The translations under genes were made by a program, and so were the position numbers. The notes under the pieces are model-generated. The model saw only the letters and a list, made by a program, of their open reading frames with translations. It was not told the DNA's origin and did not search any database. Source: Solen grandis (Eukaryota; Mollusca; Bivalvia; Adapedonta; Solenidae). From it: a stretch of 64,000 bases of DNA. Shown piece after piece: positions 24,901 to 30,900 of the stretch (position 1 is its first letter; each line of letters begins with the position of its first letter). The stretch lies in assembly GCA_021229015.1 (NCBI GenBank), contig CM037783.1, positions 10,487,324 through 10,551,323 of the forward strand, written 5' to 3'.

Positions 24901-26476
24901 AAAAGGGGCAAGAACCTGAAATAAGACTAAGAGAGTTACAAGTTAAACTTACCAACTTGTTCACATGTAGGCTGGGTACCATTCCATTTAGCCCCAAACT
25001 GGCAAACCCTTGCCTGGTCCCCAGCTGTTACATGGTATCCAGTGTGACAGGAGTAGATAGCTCTAGCCTGGTACCGGGTTCCAGTTAGCAACATGACAGT
25101 TCCATTTTTGGGATTTGGCAATGGACCACAGTCTGAAAATTATGTCAAAACATGTTCACGATACATCAATCACCAATTGAGATTTCACTCAATTCAAAGT
25201 TCTTAAATTTAAATCTGAAATTTAAAAGAAATTGAAAGCCATCTCAAGTAGCACTCACTCATTGCTTGCTAAAATAGCATTTTCTATTCTCTATGTTAGA
25301 GAATAGGAAGTTTTTCAAATTTCTGAACTCAAAAATCCTTAATTTGAGAGGATTTGTGGAATGCCGACAAGGCCTTAAAAGTTCTATGTACACCATTACT
25401 TAGTATCCAAGGGCGTAAGAAGCCAAAACTGACATAAAGGCTACATGTAAGCCTAGGGTATATGAAGAACATGATTCAATCAACATGGTTTTATGATACA
25501 GTAACGCAAGTTATACATGGACAAACATGTAGAAACACCCATGACATCAACTTTGTGCAAATGAACAAAGGTTCAGGTCACAGTACATCCAATTGTTAAA
25601 ATTGACCTCTTTTTCAAGTATGAGCTCCTTCTTAGCTGGCAGAATTATTCCAACAGGTATTTTAAAGAACTTGTGTAGTTTGGCTTGGTATACTGGATCA
25701 TGTTATGCAATGGTCAACTAAGTATGGGCTTCATATGACAGGAAGACTGGTCAAGAATTTGATGTCTTATATGCAATCACCCTTGACTATGAGTCATGAC
25801 ACTACTTCCAGGTAATAATCAATAAGAATTAAAATCTGAAGTCTGAAGAACATTTCATAACCCTCTCAACAGGTAAAGTATCATAGGAAGATAATGAATA
25901 AATCCAGATATCTCTACTCAATGTCAATGCTATTTTCTATTTCCTTCCTGAGCTACTTCATGTAATTTGAAATGGAAGTATTTACTAATACTGAGCAATA
26001 ATTTAACCATATTGAGAAATTACCCATGCCAGTAATCACAGTGTGATCAGATTTTATAATGTCTGCTACTCCTCACAGGAGGTGAGACAGATAAACCGTT
26101 CAGTGTGAGATTTTTTTTTTTAATCAAATTTTACTGTGATCAAACATTGCTCAATTAGAACTCGAGATCTCACTAAAGGTGATTAAAATCCTCTGCATCC
26201 CACCTTGTTTTCATGTGTGAGTGTAGAATGTGACAGTATATGACAAACATGTTTTCTATATGAGTGGTGAAGGGTTAACAGACTTACCGATCACTTGACA
26301 GTCTGGAGGGGCGTGGCTCCAGGTTCCGTTCTCCCTACATGTGACTGTCAGACTGGTCCGCAGAGTACCCACTATATAATGGTCCCTGTTACACCTGTAC
26401 ATGGCCGTGTCCCTGTACTTTGTGCCAGTCTGGTCCATCTGACCACTAGTCAGGTTGGTGGACAGTGGCCCACAAT
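753..26476 (-). CDS. Large Sushi/CCP-SEA-EGF extracellular protein, 25 visible exons, both ends missing
   Basis: Visible order on the minus strand: 17 CCP (Sushi) modules, a SEA-like module, a half EGF-like module, then 4 CCP modules. Every CCP is one exon of 168-189 bp bounded by AG and GT, entering and leaving in phase 1, with the pattern C..G..Y..C..GY..C..W..C. Such proteins are secreted or membrane ectodomains built for adhesion, complement-like recognition or scavenging; SEA modules are common in membrane-tethered glycosylated proteins. That role is family knowledge, not shown here. Many N-x-S/T sites are present. No signal peptide exon was seen between 26477 and the gap at 27206, and the gene runs off the left edge. 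At least one exon between 8084 and 3236 is missing from this model because phases disagree. Introns are full of repeats, mostly in the opposite orientation. Family call is strong; no orthologue is claimed. Confidence 0.88.
1526..1693 (-). CDS. CCP/Sushi exon 20
   Basis: 168 bp, the shortest CCP here, phase 1-1. Begins (A)[10 protein letters not shown], contains [11 protein letters not shown], ends [12 protein letters not shown](S) before donor GTAAGT. Acceptor CCTTTCAG. Confidence 0.87.
2430..2606 (-). CDS. CCP/Sushi exon 19
   Basis: 177 bp, phase 1-1. Begins [11 protein letters not shown], contains [11 protein letters not shown], ends [13 protein letters not shown] before donor GTATGC; acceptor CTCTCAG. 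No usable Met at its start. The His in place of Tyr after the second Cys is a mild variant. Confidence 0.87.
3063..3236 (-). CDS. CCP/Sushi exon 18
   Basis: 174 bp, phase 1-1. Begins [11 protein letters not shown], contains [11 protein letters not shown], ends [13 protein letters not shown] before donor GTAGGT. First CCP after the SEA/EGF block; its phase 1 entry does not match the phase 2 exit of the exon at 8084, implying a missing exon. Confidence 0.88.
3463..4590 (+). mobile_element. Pearl/HINE-like element, ~163-bp core repeats
   Basis: Starts near CAGCTGTCAGAGGACTGC and GACTATTC, then about five core repeats marked by CAAAACTTTAACCAAAA near 3686, 3846, 4010, 4170, 4337 and 4501 (steps of 160-167 bp), then GCCGACGCCGAAGCC and the terminus GAATAGTCGAGCTAAAAA. 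GACTATTC at the start pairs with GAATAGTC at the end as subterminal inverted repeats. No coding capacity. Lies in the SEA/EGF-to-CCP intron of the minus-strand gene. Confidence 0.7.
4835..5410. repeat. Degenerate tandem repeat (CAGTGACCTTGACC type)
   Basis: Units around CAGTAACAGTGACCTTGAC, CTGACCTGAAAATC and CTCACTCCTAA recur near 4868, 5007, 5171 and 5309. It resembles an old pearl-like core array without recognisable ends. Confidence 0.5.
5764..5997. mobile_element. piggyBac-type MITE, copy 1
   Basis: 234 bp between TTAA sites (5760-5763 and 5998-6001). Termini are CCCTTTCCCTCAT and ATGAGGGAAAGGG. An internal hairpin centres on CAGCCTGTGAGTAACTCGCAGGCTG flanked by CATAAAACC/GGTTTTATG. CCC...GGG ends with TTAA duplication are the piggyBac signature. 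No ORF, so it would depend on a transposase encoded elsewhere. Oriented opposite to copies 2 and 3. Confidence 0.85.
6805..7908 (+). mobile_element. Pearl/HINE-like element, full-length copy (family with copy at 41678)
   Basis: Starts ACTAGAACTATCACTGAAGG, has core repeats of 147-157 bp marked by CTTATGCACTGCACTTCCTC near 7251, 7398, 7555 and 7706, then an ACGG/ACCG microsatellite at about 7820-7860, and ends with a hairpin TATACCCCC...GGGGGTATA. Boundaries are set by comparison with the second copy at 41678-42470. Confidence 0.78.
8084..8180 (-). CDS. EGF-like module, first half
   Basis: 97 bp, phase 1 in, phase 2 out: [18 protein letters not shown] then [14 protein letters not shown](R). 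Acceptor TTGTTACAG, donor GTAGGT. Cysteine spacing C-x8-C-x5-C-x8-C-(R) fits cysteines 1-4 of an EGF module, with cysteines 5 and 6 expected in the next exon. That exon was not found in the repeat-rich 3.3-8.0 kb intron. Confidence 0.6.
8845..9420 (+). mobile_element. Pearl/HINE-like element, 3' part
   Basis: Two core units marked by GGTATAGGAGATATGGAGCG (near 9147 and 9304) are followed by an ACAG/ACGG microsatellite (9340-9375) and terminus CCCCCTCCCACTTC...CGGGGGATTAAAAAG. The 5' boundary is a guess. It sits in the intron between the SEA exon c and the EGF exon. Confidence 0.6.
9580..9731 (-). CDS. SEA-like module, exon c and linker
   Basis: 152 bp, phase 2 in, phase 1 out. Begins with the hydrophobic strand [10 protein letters not shown], which sits where SEA domains have G-S-V-V-V; the central Gly of the autoproteolysis site is absent. 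It continues [15 protein letters not shown] and ends GLRIGNSS. Acceptor AAAGGCAG, donor GTACCA. Phases on both sides agree with the neighbouring exons. Confidence 0.72.
9906..9970 (-). CDS. SEA-like module, exon b
   Basis: 65 bp, phase 0 in, phase 2 out: [21 protein letters not shown]. Acceptor CTTTACAG, donor GTAAGT. The helix and following strand match the middle of a SEA fold (helix, then F/V-x-V strand). Confidence 0.72.
10226..10338 (-). CDS. SEA-like module, exon a
   Basis: 113 bp, phase 1 in, phase 0 out. Starts (G)[19 protein letters not shown] and ends RYSQEMARV. The hydrophobic strand followed by a helix with an N-T-S-x-x-Y approach fits the first half of a SEA domain. Donor GTGGGT is chosen over an alternative four bases further on because only phase 0 keeps the next exon open. 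The acceptor AAG has a poor pyrimidine tract, so the 5' edge is less certain. Confidence 0.7.
10878..11054 (-). CDS. CCP/Sushi exon 17
   Basis: 177 bp, phase 1-1. Begins (N)[10 protein letters not shown], contains [11 protein letters not shown], ends [13 protein letters not shown] before donor GTCAGT. Last CCP before the SEA-like exons; its final G plus the next exon's GT gives Gly, keeping frame. Confidence 0.88.
11595..11650 (+). mobile_element. 3' end of a pearl-like element (GACACAAAAA type)
   Basis: GACGAACAGACAGACGGACG is followed by a CTGC...GCAG stem and GGTGACACAAAAA. The same style of end is seen at 39575-39655. The 5' part is not delimited. Confidence 0.45.
11898..12071 (-). CDS. 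CCP/Sushi exon 16
   Basis: 174 bp, phase 1-1. Begins (D)[10 protein letters not shown], contains [11 protein letters not shown], ends [12 protein letters not shown] before donor GTAAGT. No in-frame Met near its start, so it is easily missed by start-codon ORF finders. The last base is A, so the next module starts with Asn. Confidence 0.87.
12459..12635 (-). CDS. CCP/Sushi exon 15
   Basis: 177 bp, phase 1-1. Begins (D)[10 protein letters not shown], contains [11 protein letters not shown], ends [13 protein letters not shown] before donor GTAATA. Contains the glycosylation site NIS. Confidence 0.88.
12788..13020. mobile_element. piggyBac-type MITE, copy 2
   Basis: Flanked by TTAA (12784-12787 and 13021-13024). 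Left end reads ACCTTTCCCTCAT, one base off the CCC end; right end ATGAGGGAAAGGG is intact. The internal hairpin CAGCCTGTGAGTTACTCACAGGCTG is perfect. In the intron between CCP exons 14 and 15. Confidence 0.85.
13111..13284 (-). CDS. CCP/Sushi exon 14
   Basis: 174 bp, phase 1-1. Begins (D)[10 protein letters not shown], contains [11 protein letters not shown], ends [12 protein letters not shown] before donor GTAGGG. Its 3' intron carries piggyBac-type MITE copy 2, only about 90 bp away. Confidence 0.88.
13682..13858 (-). CDS. CCP/Sushi exon 13
   Basis: 177 bp, phase 1-1. Begins (D)[10 protein letters not shown], contains [11 protein letters not shown], ends [13 protein letters not shown] before donor GTGGGT. 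A tRNA-like SINE pair lies in the intron 5' of it. Confidence 0.88.
14031..14095 (+). repeat. Degenerate tRNA-like (SINE head) sequence
   Basis: CATGGTCCAGTGGTAATATG resembles a Pol III A box and CATGGGTTAAAAC sits where a B box would be, but the B box is decayed. Probably an old SINE fragment. Confidence 0.35.
14188..14262 (+). repeat. tRNA-derived SINE head
   Basis: Clear A box (TGGTCTAGTGGTAACA) and B box (GGGTTCGAACCC) about 35 bp apart. The acceptor-stem ends do not pair, and the sequence continues into a non-tRNA body, so it is a SINE rather than a working tRNA gene. Plus orientation, antisense to the host CCP gene. Confidence 0.6.
14481..14654 (-). CDS. CCP/Sushi exon 12
   Basis: 174 bp, phase 1-1. 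Begins (G)[10 protein letters not shown] after acceptor TTCCAG, contains [11 protein letters not shown], ends [13 protein letters not shown] before donor GTCAGT. Confidence 0.88.
15258..15437 (-). CDS. CCP/Sushi exon 11
   Basis: 180 bp, phase 1-1. Begins (D)[10 protein letters not shown], contains [12 protein letters not shown], ends [13 protein letters not shown] before donor GTAAGC. Contains the glycosylation site NQT. Confidence 0.88.
15783..15959 (-). CDS. CCP/Sushi exon 10
   Basis: 177 bp, phase 1-1. Begins (D)[10 protein letters not shown], contains [10 protein letters not shown], ends [13 protein letters not shown] before donor GTTAGT. Confidence 0.88.
16329..16511 (-). CDS. CCP/Sushi exon 9
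   Basis: 183 bp, phase 1-1. Begins (E)[10 protein letters not shown], contains [12 protein letters not shown], ends [14 protein letters not shown] before donor GTCATT. It is slightly longer than its neighbours around Cys3 and Cys4. Confidence 0.88.
16797..16905 (-). repeat. tRNA-derived SINE head, minus orientation
   Basis: Read on the minus strand: A-box-like TGATGGTCCATCGATCATG and B box GAGTTCGAACCCC, then GCTGGAGGCAAGAATTCTTC. It lies in the intron between CCP exons 8 and 9, in the sense orientation of that gene. Confidence 0.55.
17605..17778 (-). CDS. CCP/Sushi exon 8
   Basis: 174 bp, phase 1-1. Begins (R)[10 protein letters not shown] after acceptor GCAG, contains [11 protein letters not shown], ends [13 protein letters not shown] before donor GTAAGA. 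Potential glycosylation site NTT. Confidence 0.88.
18580..18753 (-). CDS. CCP/Sushi exon 7
   Basis: 174 bp, phase 1-1. Begins (D)[10 protein letters not shown], contains [11 protein letters not shown], ends [12 protein letters not shown] before donor GTAATG. The last base is A, giving Arg at the start of the next module. Confidence 0.88.
19024..19200 (-). CDS. CCP/Sushi exon 6
   Basis: 177 bp, phase 1-1. Begins (G)[10 protein letters not shown] after acceptor CCAG, contains YRCSPGYQL, ends [13 protein letters not shown] before donor GTAAAC. The usual P-P-x-C is replaced by NKTHC, a potential N-glycosylation site. Confidence 0.88.
19586..20018. repeat. 18-bp AT-rich minisatellite, about two dozen units
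   Basis: Consensus unit CATAAATATATGTCAACA with C/T alternation (CATCATAAA versus CATTATAAA) between units, occasional 2-bp slippage and one shortened unit near 19815. Ends about 55 bp from the donor of CCP exon 5, inside its intron. Confidence 0.92.
20073..20249 (-). CDS. CCP/Sushi exon 5
   Basis: 177 bp, phase 1-1. Begins (D)[10 protein letters not shown], contains [10 protein letters not shown], ends [13 protein letters not shown] before a weaker donor GTGACC. An AT-rich 18-bp minisatellite starts about 55 bp into the following intron, very close to the donor. Confidence 0.9.
20785..22220 (+). mobile_element. Pearl/HINE-like element with ~155-bp core repeats
   Basis: Starts ACTAGAACTGTCGCCTAAGG. 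About seven core units marked by AAAATCATCAAAGGGGCATAA near 21201, 21341, 21497, 21653, 21807 and 21962 (mostly 154-156 bp apart). Then an ACGG/ACAG microsatellite (22119-22170) and terminal hairpin TATACCCCCCCC...GGGGGGGTATA. Antisense in the intron between CCP exons 4 and 5. Confidence 0.8.
22336..22512 (-). CDS. CCP/Sushi exon 4
   Basis: 177 bp, phase 1-1. Begins (S)[10 protein letters not shown], contains TFTCNAGF, ends [13 protein letters not shown] before donor GTAGCA. The upstream acceptor reads CTGTTTCAG. The following intron holds a pearl-like element in antisense orientation. Confidence 0.9.
22725..23668 (+). mobile_element. Pearl/HINE-like element of the AGGGCCATGATGGCCCT family
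   Basis: Opens with a perfect 5' hairpin AGGGCCATGATGGCCCT and GCTCACCTGA. Core repeats of about 145 bp marked by TTTTTGACCCCACATGACCC recur five or six times. It ends with ACGACGAACGACGCACGACG and GTGAGCTAAAAAA. A related inverted copy is at 34803-35305 and a related copy sits inside the LINE at 48272. Confidence 0.75.
23669..24315. other. Intron sequence, nothing recognised
   Basis: Unique-looking AT-rich DNA between the pearl-like element and CCP exon 3. No exon, RNA gene or repeat with clear structure was seen on either strand. Confidence 0.6.
24316..24492 (-). CDS. CCP/Sushi exon 3
   Basis: 177 bp, phase 1-1. Begins (D)[10 protein letters not shown], has the central YRCKEGY, ends [13 protein letters not shown] before donor GTAAG. 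Its last base is A, so the next module starts with Ser rather than Asp. Confidence 0.88.
24953..25132 (-). CDS. CCP/Sushi exon 2
   Basis: 180 bp, phase 1-1, begins (D)[10 protein letters not shown], ends [13 protein letters not shown] before donor GTAAGT. Four cysteines and the Trp are in the expected places; NGT occurs twice as a potential N-glycosylation site. Confidence 0.9.
25133..26287. other. Intron sequence, nothing recognised
   Basis: Intron between CCP exons 1 and 2. No additional CCP-like exon is visible on the minus strand. Confidence 0.6.
26288..26476 (-). CDS. CCP/Sushi exon 1 (first visible)
   Basis: Begins (D)[11 protein letters not shown] and ends [10 protein letters not shown], flanked by an acceptor AG on the high side and donor GTAAGT on the low side. 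At 189 bp it is the longest CCP exon here; the extra residues lie before Cys3 ([12 protein letters not shown]). It carries NLT and NGT glycosylation sites. Phase 1-1. It is closest to the assembly gap, and no exon upstream of it is visible. Confidence 0.88.
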
Positions 26477-27205
26477 CTGGTGTGGGTCAGAAAATATCAG
26501 GATTCAAATTAATCAAGAATCTAATGAATATTTGTGACAATTAACCTGCTGTCATTTGTCAATCAAACTGACCTATTATCCAATCAGGCCCAAATTCTAC
26601 AACAAAACTAATTGATACTGAAATGAGCTAGAAACACAGCTTACCACTTCTGTTTACAACTAAGTTGACCTAAATCATATCTTAATAACTAACATTATTT
26701 AGTAAGAAATAATATATTTGGGGTGTTATTATTGAAGAGACAAGATCAATGAATTTTGCTCTAAGTATTATTGGTGGAATTTCAGCTAGGTATCTACCAA
26801 TACAAGTTATGTAGGTTTACTGACATCTGATATGTAGATAGAAACAGAGGGGTTCTTTCATTCAAGTCTTACCTTAGTTGTAAGTGTGCTGTACTATAAT
26901 AGGGTCTACTAATGTCTTCTTAGAATAATAACACAGATGTCAAGAAATGCATGGTAAGGTCAACTTCTTATTACATCTAGGACTTAGTAGTTTCAATCAT
27001 GACAAGATCATCATCAGGGATCAGATATACCGACAATTTCTTTTTAAAGTACAAGAAGTGAAAAAACAACTAAGACACTTTTTTCCACTTAATGAAACAA
27101 CAAAATGTAAAGATTTTTTTTCTTCTGAAGTACTAACATTCAAATTAACATAACATTATAATTTGTATAATAAAATCAGAGAAAGGTGACCTATTTCTTT
27201 GCATT

Positions 27206-27305
27206 NNNNNNNNNNNNNNNNNNNNNNNNNNNNNNNNNNNNNNNNNNNNNNNNNNNNNNNNNNNNNNNNNNNNNNNNNNNNNNNNNNNNNNNNNNNNNNN
27301 NNNNN
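27206..27305. other. Assembly gap (100 Ns)
   Basis: Exactly 100 N, the conventional size for a gap of unknown length. A minus-strand gene (left) and a plus-strand gene (right) both lose their 5' exons here. Confidence 0.98.
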
Positions 27306-27753
27306 GCTATATGACTGAATTACTGTCGATGCGACGGTAAACTCAAATAGTCAAGTCAAATAGTCATCAGCATTTCAGTACTACTTTATGGAAATACCGG
27401 TCAACTGAATTTATCATACTGCATTCAAGACAGGTCGGAAGGTTAAAACGTCAGTCCCGTATTGATTTCCGGTCGAGATATACTAGAGTAATTGAAATAA
27501 ATAATTTCATCCCCCTAGTTCCAGGACTGCTTGCTGGAACTGGGTTTAGTATGGCGTTACTTATCTAAATTACGGTGTTACTATTAATACATTTTAATCT
27601 TTCATTGAACTGAAAAAAAATCTCCCTTTTCTCCATTTTCTTCAACTTCAGAGATGTCATGTATTGCAAGGGTAAATAGCCTATTTGGAATATCGTTGAC
27701 ATCACTGTAGAGTTTTGTATTAACAGCTTCAATATTCTCACTTTCCTCCGCAG

Positions 27754-27900
27754 AATCTCCACAGCCTGTTAATGGCGGACAAGCTCTTTCCATCAAGAAT
27801 ACTTCTATAATTGTCGTATCCGTCTGCGTGGTTCTAACTGTTGCCATAGTTTCTGGGACGGTCCTGGCGGTACTGAAACACAAGAGAGAAAAGCAAGACG
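27754..27900 (+). CDS. Receptor exon: stalk and transmembrane helix
   Basis: 147 bp, phase 1-1; acceptor CTTTCCTCCGCAG, donor GTAGGT. Encodes a Pro/Gly/Asn stalk (SPQPVNGGQALSIKNTS), the hydrophobic helix IIVVSVCVVLTVAIVSGTVL, then KHKREK as the cytoplasmic positive cap. NTS just outside the helix is a possible glycosylation site. Confidence 0.85.
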
Positions 27901-30900
27901 GTAGGTCTCGTAGAGTCGTTTAGCGTCAATCTGGTGGCGTCATGGCAATGTGTGAAATGCATTTGTTATTAAATAATTCAAACTAGGAAATAAATACTGC
28001 AATTGATAAACTTAGAAAACAACAAGGAATAGATATCTCTTTAAAAGAAAACGAAGATCGGTAGTTTGCAAAAAGCAAACTCGACCATGCAGATTTGTCA
28101 GCGTTGTATGCTTCTCTTAACAATTAGTCGAATTTAGTGATAAAGTAATGAGTTACTTATTAATCATAACATTAATAAAAGTACAAATAGATTCCTGTGA
28201 ATAGAGGTAAACAACTTATTTCCGTTCCCAGATGATGTAGGACATGCGGGGTCACGTTTGTTTCCTGAGATAATTGTGTGACTAATGGTCCATAATAATC
28301 ACATCCGGAAGGCCATATGCGTCTTGTGTCATGTCAAACACGGGCTTTTTCACTTATGTGTTGGGTATGCAGTTATAATTGACGTAATAAAACTTTTGGG
28401 CACTTCAACCGGTTTTGGAAATAAACGCATCTCTTATCCAACATACAGATAGAAATCAATTAAAAATAGTCCAATCATTTAAATATTTGTTATTTCTTTC
28501 TCTAACTGGGGTTTTACAATGCTTATTACATTTTAACAATGTTTATTATGTTTGCAAAATGGTTATTAAAATTTCAAGATACTTATTACAATCTTGAAAT
28601 TATTACTTATAATGATACATTAAACGAGTTTATGCTTGCCATATTTAGTTTTGTTAACTTTATTCTTATATAAATTATTTATATAAAATTTAAAAAAAAT
28701 TTGATTTTTTTACTAGCTAGTTTTAACGATTGTCATATTACAAACAGTCATAAAACAGTTAACTTTAAGTTACTTGCGGATATTTCATATTTTACCGCTA
28801 GAGGGCGCTGCTTCAGAGGTTTAACGACCACTGTTGTCGTTCCCTTGAAACAAATATTCAGGTTCAGATAAATGAACTAAGTTGTTTCATAATTTTTAGA
28901 ATACTTCGTCGTTCTTTGAAAAAAAGAATAATCATCATGTAGCTACTTAAACAATATAAGTTGTTCACTGATAATGCTACAAACGGGATTCAAACATGAG
29001 TATTGAAATAGTTTGTGAATTCCTTTTTTTTTTCAGGAACAAATAAACTGGTTGGCCAAGAAGCCGTATCATCGTAAGTTTGTTTTTGACTTTTTATATA
29101 CAACATTTCATTAGAGACTAAAATTACTTTTATCTCGAAGAACACTGACGTTTTATTCCCAAAAATTCAGTTCATGTGTATTTGTGTTAATGTTTGATTA
29201 TATTAAAATACTTATATTCATAATAATAGAAATAATTATCGTCGTGATTAGTGCATGTATTTTAAATGCGATATATTCCTGCTGTTCAGTTGTAAAATCA
29301 TTTTTCCCCTCCAGGTCAGCACACGCCGGACACAGCTCTGGTAAGAATTATTAATCAATTTATATGTACGAGCGTTTATATTAAACCACACACGATTTGA
29401 ACCAATGAACATAGTTTAATTTCATTTAACACAAATGATTATCCCATGACCCTCTATCAAAATAAGTTGGTCTTTAAAATGAGGTTCATAAGGTTGTGGT
29501 TGGATCCCTTAAATGATTTTATTAAATGTCAAAAATCTTATCTGAAACCGATGGTCAGGGTCAAGCTAATAGTCCTCTATCAGAATTGCTAAAATAAAGT
29601 AAATTCTTTAACCCTTTCCCTCATATAGACTCATTTTGACGCACTCAATAGGTACCACATAAAGCTTAATCTGCAGAAAGCCACAGTTAAACCTTACCAA
29701 ATTTAATTACAAAATCCTAATTTCCAGACCACTGAGGAGCTGCGAACAGCATAAAACCTGATCAGCCTGCGAGTTACTCGCAGGCTGATCTGATTTTATG
29801 CTGTTCGCATAGGTCTTTTCATGGTGTCCTCTATGAGGGAAAGGGTTAAAATGAGATACCCTGGAGTGGGCTGGTTTCCTTATATAATCTGCATGCATAT
29901 AGAAATATCTCGAAAGCGATTGGTTATAATTTTCAGCTTTATTTGCTCAAAAGATCAAGTCATGAGATCATGCTAAAACAGAGTTGATCTTCTTAACCTA
30001 AGAATGATTTCTTTATAAAAATGATTCAAAAATACTGAAATGTAAATAACATTGACCCTGTTGCATTTTTTTCAGAATCAATCTATAATGAAATAGACAC
30101 CCCGGCGCAAATACCTGACTCCCAGCTTGTTTTGCAGGATTCGCCTATGTTGCCAGCCAGACCGGAAGACAAAAAGAGAAAATATGGCACTACATCCGGT
30201 TCCGAATACGCATCTATTGACGAGTCAAAAATGATTGATGGAACAATAAAGAATGGGGAAAATAGTGCAAAAGTGTAATGACGTTGACAAAGAGAGTCGG
30301 GAAAACTATTGTCAGTTTGTCGTGAAATTCCCGGACATAAACTGTGATACATTAACACAGAATTTAAATCAAAACCGCTCCAGCGAAAATAATCAAACGG
30401 ATATATATGCAACCGTATCAAAACGACAAAACAGACGAGAGGTAATGTTATTTTATTCTATTAAGATATTCATTAAATAGATTGCCATATAGTTAATTAA
30501 AACAGCGAGAAGCCTGTTACAGATTACCAGACTGCTGTATACATCAGTATACTTCTAGTTAAAGGTGCACGTATATATCCTGACTACGAGACTGATCAGT
30601 TGACAACTAGATACATTTTATTTCATTACTATAACGTCCATGAATATTCCAAATCATAAAACTGTCAAATTATATTTAGAAATCACCTTAAAATTCAGCG
30701 AACACATTTCTATTTTACCATGTACTAATATGATGTATAGCACACATACAGTACATGTATAAATTACAGGTGCCAACGACCGAGGTTAGAAGAAAATGGT
30801 ATTAAGTACAAGATTCCATATTCATCAAATCAAATAATATCATTGCAAAATCTTAAAGTGATCTACAACACGGTCTGGTTAATATGAAAATGCCCATGTT

